Shown piece by piece: positions 1 through 7,929 of a stretch of 18,524 nt of DNA. Under the pieces are notes generated by a model, which did no database searches, was not told the origin of the DNA, and saw nothing but the letters and a program-made list of their open reading frames with translations. The DNA comes from Chloroflexota bacterium (GTDB taxonomy: Bacteria; Chloroflexota; Limnocylindria; Limnocylindrales; CSP1-4): contig JADGQG010000012.1 in assembly GCA_017882025.1 (NCBI GenBank), forward strand, positions 1 to 18,524, in the 5' to 3' direction. Position 1 is the stretch's first letter. Each line of letters opens with the position of its first letter. A program made the position numbers and the translations under genes.

Positions 1-42
1 CCGCCCGGATCGAGGCGAACAGCGACCGACCGCGCACGCCGC

Positions 43-927
43 TCATCCCCGGTAGCCCGCCTCGCGAAGGAACGCCGGCAGCTCGGTCGGGGACCCCGCA
101 ACCCGGATCCCGGCCGCTTCGAGCGCGGTGACCTTCTCCGCGGCCGTCCCACGGCCGCCCGAGATGATCGCGCCTGCGTGGCCCATGCGCTTGCCTTCGG
201 GCGCGGTCCGGCCTGCGATGAAGGCCGCCATCGGCATGCCCCGCAAGTGCTCCGCCGCCCAGGCGGCCGCCTCCTCCTCCGCCGATCCGCCGATCTCCCC
301 GATCAGGACGATCGCCTCCGTTTCGGGGTCCGCGGCGAAGAGCTGCAGGACGTCGAGGAACGTGGTCCCGATGATCGGGTCGCCGCCGATCCCGACGCAG
401 GTGGACTGACCGATCCCCGCGTCGGTCATCGCCTGGACCGCCTCGTAGGTGAGCGTGCCCGACCGCGAGACGACGCCCACGCGCCCCTCGCGATGGATGG
501 AGCCTGGGATGATCCCGACCTTCGCCCGGCCCGGCGACGTGGCGCCCGGGCAGTTCGGGCCGATGAGCCGGGCGCCGGCCGCCCGGGCGACCTCCACGAC
601 AGGGAGCATGTCCAGGGCCGGGATCCCTTCCGTGATACAGAATACCGTCCCGATACCCGCCCCGATGGCCTCCAGGATGGCGTCCGGAGCACCAACAGCA
701 GGGACGAAGATGCAGGATGTGTTCGCGCCCGTCTTGCGCACGGCCTCGGCGACCGTGTCGAAGACGGGGACCCGGTTCTCCAGCGCGTGGAGACCGCCCT
801 TGCCCGGTGTCATGCCCGCCACGATGTGGGTGCCGTACTCCAGCATCTGGCGTGAGTGGAACTCGCCCTCGCGGCCGGTGATGCCCTGGACCACCAACCG
901 CGTGTCCTGACCGATCAGGATGCTCAC
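43..927 (-). CDS. sucD: Succinyl-CoA synthetase (ADP/GDP-forming) alpha subunit
   Basis: The product is the 294-aa alpha subunit of succinyl-CoA ligase, which with SucC interconverts succinyl-CoA and succinate with substrate-level phosphorylation in the TCA cycle. The sequence shows an N-terminal CoA-binding Rossmann region (VVQGITGREGEFH, residues 12-24; GMTPGKGG, 38-45), the IGPNCPG loop (122-128) and the C-terminal ligase part. The phosphorylated active-site histidine is His250 in MGHAGAIISGG. Length is normal for the family (about 290-300 aa). The start is GTG at 927, whose first bases overlap the sucC stop in a GTGA (924-927), so translation is probably coupled to sucC. The stop is TGA at 43-45. 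An upstream extension of this frame exists but runs antisense-like through sucC and is not coding. Nothing can be said about a terminator because only 42 bases follow. Confidence 0.97.
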   Translation of the reverse strand: MSILIGQDTRLVVQGITGREGEFHSRQMLEYGTHIVAGMTPGKGGLHALENRVPVFDTVAEAVRKTGANTSCIFVPAVGAPDAILEAIGAGIGTVFCITEGIPALDMLPVVEVARAAGARLIGPNCPGATSPGRAKVGIIPGSIHREGRVGVVSRSGTLTYEAVQAMTDAGIGQSTCVGIGGDPIIGTTFLDVLQLFAADPETEAIVLIGEIGGSAEEEAAAWAAEHLRGMPMAAFIAGRTAPEGKRMGHAGAIISGGRGTAAEKVTALEAAGIRVAGSPTELPAFLREAGYRG

Positions 928-2108
928 GCTGCGCCTCCCGTCGTTTGCCGGGCCGCGGCGACCGCCTTCGCGGCGGCCTCGTCGAGCGTCGCGGCCGTCT
1001 CGAAGGCCGCCTCCCGAAGGAGCCGCGCGGCCTCGTCCGCGTTCGTGCCGACGATCCGGACGACCATCGGCACCTCGCGCTCCTGGCGCGCCCGGGCGTC
1101 GATCAGGCCGCGGGCAACCTCGTCGCCGCGCGTGATCCCGCCGAAGATGTTGACGAGGATCGCGCGCACCTTCGGGTCGGCGAGGATCAGGCGCATCGCC
1201 GCGGAGACGCGGTCCGCCTTGGCGCCGCCGCCGATGTCGAGGAAGTTGGCCGGCGCGCCGCCCGCCCGGTTCACGAGGTCCATCGTCGTCATCGCCAGGC
1301 CCGCCCCGTTGACCATGCAGCCGATCGAGCCATCGAGGTGGATGAAGCTGATGTCGTAGTGGCGCGCCTCGGCGTCGGCCGGGTCCTCCTCGTCGAGGTC
1401 GCGCAACTTCTCCAGGTCGGGATGGCGGGGGAGCGCGGAGTCGTCCAGGGTCACCTTCGCGTCGAGGCAGGCGAGGCGCTCCACGTGGCCCTCGGGGCCG
1501 CTCTCGCGGATGATCGCGAGCGGGTTCACCTCCACGAGGTCCGCATCGTTGGACCGCATGGTGGCGACGAGGCCCCTGGCGATCTTCACGAAGTCGCGCA
1601 GGTGCGGCCCGGCCAGGCCCACGGCGAAGGCGAGCTCGCGGGCCTGCCAGTCCAGCAGTCCGAGGAGCGGATGCGCCTCCACGCGGTGGATCGCCTCCGG
1701 AGTCGCCTTCGCGACCTCCTCGATCTCCACGCCGCCCTCGGCCGAGGCCATCAGCACGATCCGTCGCGACGCGCGGTCCAGGATGGCGCCGAGGTAGAAC
1801 TCCTTGACGATCACGGCCGCCGGCCCGACGAGCACCTTGCGGACCGGGATCCCCTTGATCTGCATGCCGAGGATCCGGCCGGCGACCTCTTCTGCCTCGG
1901 CCGGCGAGCCCGCCAGCTTCACGCCGCCGGCCTTGCCGCGTCCGCCGACGAGGACCTGCGCCTTGATCACGACCCTGCCCGCGCCGTCGGCGAGGAACCG
2001 CTCGGCCGCCGCGCGCGCGTCGGCGGGGGTTCGGGCGACGGCCCACGGAGGGACGGGCAGGCCCTGCGCGGCGAGCAGCGACTTCGCGTCGGCTTCCTGG
2101 ATCTTCAC
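924..2108 (-). CDS. sucC: Succinyl-CoA synthetase beta subunit (ATP-grasp)
   Basis: This 394-aa protein is the nucleotide-binding beta subunit partnering SucD. It begins KIQEADAKSLLAAQGLPVP, the typical ATP-grasp N-terminus of SucC, then has VVIKAQVLVGGRGKAGGVK (nucleotide-binding lysine and glycine loop), LVEVNPLAI (metal-binding acidic residue and Asn), GCMVNGAGLAMTTMD and NFLDIGGGA, and ends with the CoA-ligase domain including NIFGGITR. Length agrees with the family (about 385-400). I chose the GTG at 2108 because it is preceded by AGGAG at the right distance and gives the family's usual first residues; longer in-frame upstream sequence is Arg/Pro-rich and lacks SucC similarity. It is the first gene of a leftward sucCD pair divergent from sdhCDAB. 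Confidence 0.97.
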   Translation of the reverse strand: MKIQEADAKSLLAAQGLPVPPWAVARTPADARAAAERFLADGAGRVVIKAQVLVGGRGKAGGVKLAGSPAEAEEVAGRILGMQIKGIPVRKVLVGPAAVIVKEFYLGAILDRASRRIVLMASAEGGVEIEEVAKATPEAIHRVEAHPLLGLLDWQARELAFAVGLAGPHLRDFVKIARGLVATMRSNDADLVEVNPLAIIRESGPEGHVERLACLDAKVTLDDSALPRHPDLEKLRDLDEEDPADAEARHYDISFIHLDGSIGCMVNGAGLAMTTMDLVNRAGGAPANFLDIGGGAKADRVSAAMRLILADPKVRAILVNIFGGITRGDEVARGLIDARARQEREVPMVVRIVGTNADEAARLLREAAFETAATLDEAAAKAVAAARQTTGGAA

Positions 2109-2236
2109 GGCGGCTCCTGCGTCTGGGTGGGCGTGGCGCGAGCCGATGGTACCCCGCGACGTGTCCTCGGCGGTGGCGCAGGCGGCGGACTCGCCCATGC
2201 GGCGGACGCGACGCGGCCCGTGCCCGCCCGACCCCC

Positions 2237-2242
2237 TACAAT
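2237..2242 (+). promoter_or_regulatory. Putative -10 box for the sdhCDAB operon
   Basis: TACAAT matches TATAAT in five of six positions and stands out in a stretch that is otherwise almost all G and C. It lies about 75 nt upstream of the sdhC start. I see no good -35 hexamer 16-18 nt upstream, so the call rests on the -10 alone. Confidence 0.4.
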
Positions 2243-2318
2243 GCGGAGGTCCACCCGGACGAGCCCGGCCACTGCGAGTCGGCTGCGTCCCCGGCCCACC
2301 ACGGAGGCGAGTCTCCCG

Positions 2319-2690
2319 GTGCGATACCTGCAGTACCGAGGCGGTGAAGGAATGCTCGCGTGGGCATTCCACCGGATCTCCGGCGTTGCCATCTGGGCGT
2401 TCATCCTTCTCCACGTGCTCGACATCTGGCTGGTGGGCGCGAACCGGGGCCTCTACGACGACGTCCTGAAGTTCTACGCCAGCCCGGTGGGCCGGGTGGG
2501 GGAGACGCTCGTGGGCGCGGCGCTCCTCTACCACGCGCTCAACGGCCTGCGGATCATCGTGATGGACTTCTGGCCCGCCACGACCGTCTTCCACAAGCAG
2601 CTCTGGTACGCGAGCTGGGTGGTGTTCGTGGTCGTCGGCCTGCCCGGCGCGTACATCATCCTTCGCCCTATCTGGGCGGGAGCGTCCTGA
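2319..2690 (+). CDS. sdhC: Succinate dehydrogenase cytochrome b subunit
   Basis: This 123-aa membrane anchor of complex II carries haem and quinone sites and tethers SdhAB to the cytoplasmic membrane. Three hydrophobic segments are visible, at about residues 22-40, 61-83 and 97-116. Family marks are RGGEGMLAW followed by HRISGV (His18), and YHALNGLRIIVMDF (70-84), where His72 is the likely axial haem b ligand. I chose the GTG at 2319 over the ATG at 2352 because SdhC proteins usually keep residues before the REGM-like motif and because GGAGG (2303-2307) lies upstream, although its spacing (11 nt) is long; the ATG has GAAGG almost touching it. The stop TGA shares a base with the ATG of sdhD (TGATG). 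Confidence 0.9.
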   Translation: MRYLQYRGGEGMLAWAFHRISGVAIWAFILLHVLDIWLVGANRGLYDDVLKFYASPVGRVGETLVGAALLYHALNGLRIIVMDFWPATTVFHKQLWYASWVVFVVVGLPGAYIILRPIWAGAS

Positions 2691-3079
2691 TGGCGGTCTA
2701 CACACCGTCCGGTCGGGCGCGCCCGCATGGGAGTGGGTTCGAGCTGGGCGTCTGGTACCTGATGCGCCTGTCGGGGCTCGCCCTGTTCGTGCTCGCGCTG
2801 GGCCACTTCTCGATCACGCATTTCTTCTTCGACCCGGCCAACGAGACGTCCCAGTGGATCGTCGACGAGCGGTGGGGGAGCGTCCTGTGGCGGACCGTCG
2901 ACTGGCTGCTGCTCACGATGGTGGTCCTCCACAGCTTCATGGGGGTCCGGACGGTGGTCCAGGACTACACCCACGGCGGGGCGCGAACCGCCCTGACGAT
3001 GCTGCTGTACCTGACCGGGATCGCGCTCTTCCTGATGGGGACGATGGCGGTCATGACCCTCCCGTTCCCGGTCAAGTAG
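2690..3079 (+). CDS. sdhD: Succinate dehydrogenase hydrophobic anchor subunit
   Basis: This 129-aa second membrane anchor of complex II has hydrophobic stretches at about residues 24-44, 70-90 and 102-124. VVLHSFMGVRTVVQDY (78-93) is the SdhD signature, with His81 the likely haem ligand; further histidines at 39 and 44 could serve a second haem. It starts at ATG 2690, overlapping the sdhC stop by one base, so it is coupled to sdhC. Assigning C versus D rests on gene order and these motifs; anchor subunits diverge strongly in sequence, so the C/D naming is less secure than the complex II assignment itself. Confidence 0.9.
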   Translation: MAVYTPSGRARPHGSGFELGVWYLMRLSGLALFVLALGHFSITHFFFDPANETSQWIVDERWGSVLWRTVDWLLLTMVVLHSFMGVRTVVQDYTHGGARTALTMLLYLTGIALFLMGTMAVMTLPFPVK

Positions 3080-3091
3080 GAAGGCCGCTGG

Positions 3092-4840
<1,749 letters not shown>

Positions 4841-4856
4841 GCCCGGGAGCCGCGTG

Positions 4857-5555
4857 ATGCAGGTCGACCTCCGCATCCTCCGCTTTGATCCCGAGCGCGA
4901 CGCCGCGCCGCACTGGGAGTCCTACCGCGTCGAGGCGGAGCCGATGGACCGCGTCCTCAACCTCCTGACCACGGTCAAGGCGGAGCAGGACGGTACGCTC
5001 ACCTTCCGGCGTTCATGCGCCCACGGCATCTGCGGCTCTGACGCCATGCTCATCAATGGCCGAAATCGGCTGGCCTGCAAGATCCGCGTGGACCAGCTGG
5101 GGAAGAAGATCACCGTCGCGCCGCTGACCGGCCTCCCGGTCGTGAAGGACCTCGTCGTCGACATGGACACCTTCTTCTCGAAGTACCGCAGCGTCATGCC
5201 CTTCCTGATCGCCGACTCGCCCGCCCCCGAGCGCGAGCGGCGCCAGAGCCAGGCCGACCGCGCGCGCTACGACGACACCACGAAGTGCATCCTGTGCGCG
5301 GCGTGCACGACTGCGTGCCCGTCGTTCTGGGCGCAGCCCTCGTACGTCGGCCCGGCCGCGATCGTGAATGCGCACCGTTTCATCTTCGACTCGCGCGACG
5401 ACGCGGGCGATGAGCGGCTAGAGATCCTGGCCGACAAGGACGGCGTCTGGCGCTGCCGGACCATCTTCAACTGTGTCGACGCGTGCCCGCGCGGTATCAA
5501 CATCACCCGCGCGATCCTGGAGGTCTCGCGGGCGGTGGTGGAGCGCTCGGTCTGA
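4857..5555 (+). CDS. sdhB: Succinate dehydrogenase iron-sulfur subunit
   Basis: This 232-aa subunit carries electrons from SdhA to the quinone site through three clusters, and all ligands are visible. The [2Fe-2S] set is Cys54, Cys59, Asp62 and Cys74 (SCAHGICGSD...LAC). The [4Fe-4S] set is Cys144, Cys147, Cys150 with CP at 154 (CILCAACTTACP). The [3Fe-4S] set is Cys200, Cys206 and Cys210 (CRTIFNCVDACPRGI). Asp62 in place of a fourth Cys is standard for the family. A GTG at 4854 precedes the ATG at 4857; I prefer ATG because GGAG at 4846-4849 is then 7 nt away rather than 4. The gene follows sdhA after 16 nt, and its stop overlaps the probable start of the RNase H fusion gene. Confidence 0.97.
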   Translation: MQVDLRILRFDPERDAAPHWESYRVEAEPMDRVLNLLTTVKAEQDGTLTFRRSCAHGICGSDAMLINGRNRLACKIRVDQLGKKITVAPLTGLPVVKDLVVDMDTFFSKYRSVMPFLIADSPAPERERRQSQADRARYDDTTKCILCAACTTACPSFWAQPSYVGPAAIVNAHRFIFDSRDDAGDERLEILADKDGVWRCRTIFNCVDACPRGINITRAILEVSRAVVERSV

Positions 5556-6934
5556 GCGGAGCCGCGGCCGGCGGCGTCCGCCGGCTGATCATCCGGACCG
5601 ACGGCGCGGCGCGGGGGAACCCGGGCCCCGCGTCCGCAGGGGCGGCGCTGATCGACGCGGACCGTCCCGGCGCCGAGCGCCCCGACGCGCCCCCCCTCGC
5701 CACGATCTCCGAGGCGCTGGGACGGCAGACCAACAACGTTGCCGAGTGGACGGCCGTAGTCCACGCGCTCGACCTCGCCGCCGAGCTCGGCGCGGAGGAG
5801 GTGCTCCTTCTGCTCGACTCGATGCTCGTCGTCGAGCAGCTTCGCGGGCGCTGGCGGGTGAAGGACGCGAAGCTCGCGCCGCTCCATGACGAGGCGATCG
5901 CCGGGCTGCGGCGATTCCGGCGCTGGAGCGCCCGGCACGTTCCGCGCAGCGAGAACGCGACGGCGGACGCGCTGGCGAACGAGGCGCTGGACCGGGTCGC
6001 GGCCGGCGGGTCGGCGCTCATCGTGCGGCGGCCACCGGCGGGATCGGGCGGCGCGGCCGCCTCGTCGACGCAGCTGGGCATGGAGCTCGGTACCGGCGAC
6101 GCGCCGGGAGGAGCCATCGCGCTGGAGGCGGGCTTCGATCCCGGTGACGCGGGGCCCGACCCGGGCCGCCTCATCGTTCGCTTCCTGGGCAGCGGCACGA
6201 GCCAGGGGATCCCGCGGATCGCCTGCGACTGCGCCGTCTGCACCTCCACCGACCCGCGCGATCGCCGCTACCGGGCGTCGGCACTGCTCGCGTTCGGGGA
6301 GCGGCGGGTCCTGGTGGACTGCGGCCCGGACATCAAGTGGCAGGCGCTCGCGGCGGACCTGCGGCGGCTGGACGCCGTCCTCCTGACACACGAGCACCAG
6401 GACGCGATCGGAGGGCTGGACGAGTTGCGTCGCTTCAACGAGCTGCGCGGCGGGTACCTGCCCGTCCACGCCCCGTCGGACGACCTGGACGTCGTCGTGG
6501 GTCGATTCGCGTACGCATTCCGCCCGGGCCAGCGGGCGTTCGTCGGGGTCCCGCAGCTTCGACCGGTCGCGCTGGCCGGGCCGTTCCTGGTCGGCGGGCG
6601 GCGCTTTGTCCCAGTCCCGGTGATCCACGTCGACCGGGTGATCACGGGTTATCGCACCGGCGGCTTCGCGTATTGCTCGGACGTGCAGCGGATCGACGCG
6701 GACGGCCGGGCGCTCCTCCGCGACCTGGACGTCCTGGTGATCTCCGCCCTGCGCGACCTCCCGCACCCGACCCACCAGACGGTCGCGGAAGCCCTGGCCG
6801 TCATCGAGGACCTGCAACCGAGACGCGCCTACCTCACCCATCTCGACCACGAGCTGGGCCATGCCGCGCTCACGGCGCGCCTTCCGGCCGGCGTCGAGGT
6901 GGCCTGGGACGGACTCGAGCTCGAGGTGCCGTGA
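5552..6934 (+). CDS. RNase HI domain fused to PhnP-like MBL-fold hydrolase
   Basis: A two-domain protein of about 460 aa. Residues 12-150 form an RNase HI fold with all four acidic catalytic positions: Asp17 in RTDGAARGNPGP, Glu65 in TNNVAEWTAV, Asp89 in LLLLDSMLVVEQL and Asp139 in SENATADALANEAL. It should cut RNA in RNA-DNA hybrids. After a Gly/Ala-rich linker, residues 207-460 are a metallo-beta-lactamase fold of the PhnP phosphodiesterase type: FLGSGTSQGIPR, the CDCAVC cysteines and DPRDRRYR, then HEHQDA (280-285), His359, Asp377 and THLDHELGH (His430). The final His of HxHxDH is Ala285. No ATG, GTG or TTG lies between a GTG at 5483 and the RNase H core. I favour CTG 5552 (overlapping the sdhB stop, GGAG 8 nt upstream); the GTG would overlap sdhB by 73 nt and lacks a ribosome site. 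The cellular role and why it sits in the sdh operon are unknown. Confidence 0.88.
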   Translation: MSGAAAGGVRRLIIRTDGAARGNPGPASAGAALIDADRPGAERPDAPPLATISEALGRQTNNVAEWTAVVHALDLAAELGAEEVLLLLDSMLVVEQLRGRWRVKDAKLAPLHDEAIAGLRRFRRWSARHVPRSENATADALANEALDRVAAGGSALIVRRPPAGSGGAAASSTQLGMELGTGDAPGGAIALEAGFDPGDAGPDPGRLIVRFLGSGTSQGIPRIACDCAVCTSTDPRDRRYRASALLAFGERRVLVDCGPDIKWQALAADLRRLDAVLLTHEHQDAIGGLDELRRFNELRGGYLPVHAPSDDLDVVVGRFAYAFRPGQRAFVGVPQLRPVALAGPFLVGGRRFVPVPVIHVDRVITGYRTGGFAYCSDVQRIDADGRALLRDLDVLVISALRDLPHPTHQTVAEALAVIEDLQPRRAYLTHLDHELGHAALTARLPAGVEVAWDGLELEVP

Positions 6935-6979
6935 GCACGGACCCGCCGACGATCGTCAGGGCCGACGAGCCGTGCTCAC
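6931..6979 (+). terminator. Inverted repeat after the sdh/RNase H operon, possible terminator
   Basis: GTGAGCACGG (6931-6940) and CCGTGCTCAC (6970-6979) are perfect 10-bp complements separated by 29 nt. The left arm contains the stop codon of the preceding gene. The loop holds a 10-bp palindrome, GACGATCGTC (6949-6958). There is no T-run after the right arm, so it is not a classical intrinsic terminator; it may stop or stabilise the upstream mRNA before the rnpB promoter. Confidence 0.4.
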
Positions 6980-7020
6980 ATGGGGGCGACTCCGCGACGG
7001 TCCGCTCCGACCGCGCGGGG

Positions 7021-7026
7021 TAGACT
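7021..7026 (+). promoter_or_regulatory. rnpB: Putative -10 box for rnpB
   Basis: TAGACT matches TATAAT at four of six positions and ends 6 nt before the first base of the RNase P P1 stem, the expected spacing for a start at about 7033. No convincing -35 is visible upstream. Confidence 0.35.
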
Positions 7027-7032
7027 TCGTCC

Positions 7033-7384
7033 GCCAGCGAGGCGGCTGGACGGTCGCGCGTCGGCGGGCAACCGCCGGCGTGAGGAACGTCCGGGCTCCC
7101 AGGCGCAGGGTAGCGGGTAACGCCCGTCCGCCGCGAGGCGAGGACCAGCGCCACAGAGACGAGTCCGCCGCCGGGCAACCGGCGGCGGGGTGAAACGCGG
7201 CAAGCTCTACCCGGAGCAAGGCCAAGTAGGAGGGCATGTCCCGGTTCGCCGGGGCAGCGGCGCGCCGCCGCGGTCCCTCGGGTCGGCCGCATGAGCCGTC
7301 GGGCAACCGGCGGCCCCAGATGGATGACCGTCGCCGTGCCCTCGGGCGCGGTACAGAACCCGGCGTACAGGCCGCCTCGCTGGC
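7033..7384 (+). ncRNA. rnpB: RNase P RNA (catalytic RNA for tRNA 5' maturation)
   Basis: Bacterial RNase P RNA, about 352 nt between the ends of P1. P1 is a perfect 13-bp helix: GCCAGCGAGGCGG (7033-7045) with CCGCCTCGCTGGC (7372-7384). Conserved core pieces appear in the right order: GAGGAACGTCCGGGCTCC (7082-7099, one base off the usual GAGGAAAGTCC), CAGGGTAGCGGGTAACGCC around P7/P8, ACCAGCGCCACAGAGACGAG, CCGGAGCAAGGCCAAGTAGG (7211-7230), CAGATGGATGACCGTC after P18, and ACAGAACCCGGC (7353-7364). P3 (7059-7080), P12 (7165-7188) and P18 (7295-7314) are each capped by GCAA. The left half reads like type A, but helices P13 and P14 seem to be missing after P12. The true ends may extend a few bases beyond P1. 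It acts with the RnpA protein, whose gene is not in this window. Confidence 0.96.
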
Positions 7385-7417
7385 GCCCTCACCGTGCCCG
7401 GTCGCCGGTTCGGTCCG

Positions 7418-7690
7418 TCAGTCCTCGTCGGCCCGGAAGATGTGCGATCCCGTGCAGGCATTGCAGATGGGCGTCGCCGCTTCCACGTCTCCGAGCGGGA
7501 GCGGGATTGCCCGGTCCGGGTAGAGACAGTCCACGTCGTAGACGCGCCCGCTGGCCCGATCCACGGCGATCAGCCGGCGGAAGGTGCAGCGGCGGATCCG
7601 CGCGGCAGCCAACGGCTGCGACCGCGCCCCTGGATCTCTCACGGGAGGCGGCGCGAGGTCGAGATCTGCGGTTCGCGGCAGGGCGGTCAT
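7418..7690 (-). CDS. Small cysteine-containing protein, possibly zinc-binding, unknown
   Basis: A 90-aa frame convergent with rnpB, ending 33 nt past the P1 stem. I do not recognise the family. The last 60 residues look like real protein: RRCTFRRLIAVDRASGRV, then YDVDCLYPDR, then TPICNACTGSHIF. Cys35, Cys55, the pair Cys76-x2-Cys79 and His83 could bind a metal. The first 30 residues are Pro/Ala/Arg-rich and probably disordered. The ATG at 7690 is the best start I see; GAGGA lies 12 nt upstream, which is far. The frame stays open upstream to 7915, but that part is Arg/Gly-rich and would cross the mraZ promoter, so I left it out. It could still be a chance frame in GC-rich DNA. Confidence 0.5.
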   Translation of the reverse strand: MTALPRTADLDLAPPPVRDPGARSQPLAAARIRRCTFRRLIAVDRASGRVYDVDCLYPDRAIPLPLGDVEAATPICNACTGSHIFRADED

Positions 7691-7881
7691 CTGCGGGCGT
7701 TGTCCTCGGGAGTCTGGACGACCTTGTTCGGCGGCGGAGCCTACACCCGGCTGCAGGACGCCCGCAAGTCTCCCACTCGTACTACGACGCTGGTCGCCGT
7801 CCGCCTGATGGGTACCGCGACGGGCGGCAGACGGCAGCCTCATCGTCGGCCCGATCACCCCGCCGAGTTGCGGAATCGGCG
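7691..7881. other. Intergenic stretch between divergent genes
   Basis: This is the first half of the 373-nt span without a gene (7691-8063); the second half holds the mraZ promoter, operator and leader. I see no RNA gene, repeat or persuasive frame here. It should contain the promoter for the leftward 90-aa gene, but no hexamer pair stands out. Confidence 0.4.
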
Positions 7882-7909
7882 TTGACGCGGGCTCGGCGCG
7901 GTGTATGAT
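7882..7909 (+). promoter_or_regulatory. Sigma70-type promoter of the mraZ/dcw operon
   Basis: TTGACG (7882-7887) and TATGAT (7904-7909) are each one mismatch from consensus and are separated by 16 nt. Transcription would start near 7916, leaving a leader of about 148 nt before mraZ. It is the best promoter match in the window and stands just upstream of the dcw genes. Confidence 0.75.
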
Positions 7910-7929
7910 GCCCACCTAGTCCCACGAAG

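Noticed and set aside
1..42. Sequence beyond the sucD stop
   Set aside because: Too short to show a gene, terminator or repeat.
2146..2151. Minus-strand TACCAT as a possible -10 for sucCD
   Set aside because: Only four of six matches and no -35 at a suitable distance, so I cannot call it a promoter.
945..2318. Long plus-strand frame leading into sdhC
   Set aside because: It lies opposite sucC, is Arg/Gly/Asp-rich and has no recognisable domain; only the part from 2319 is SdhC.
7385..7417. Possible intrinsic terminator after rnpB
   Set aside because: Only a 4-bp CCGG/CCGG stem is visible and there is no T-tract.
7394..7885. 163-codon plus-strand frame after rnpB
   Set aside because: It mirrors the minus-strand cysteine gene, has no ribosome site or motifs, and would begin only 10 nt after the RNase P RNA.
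7691..7915. Upstream extension of the 90-aa minus-strand gene to a start at 7915
   Set aside because: The added residues are Arg/Gly-rich without protein-like patterning, and the start would lie inside the mraZ promoter region.
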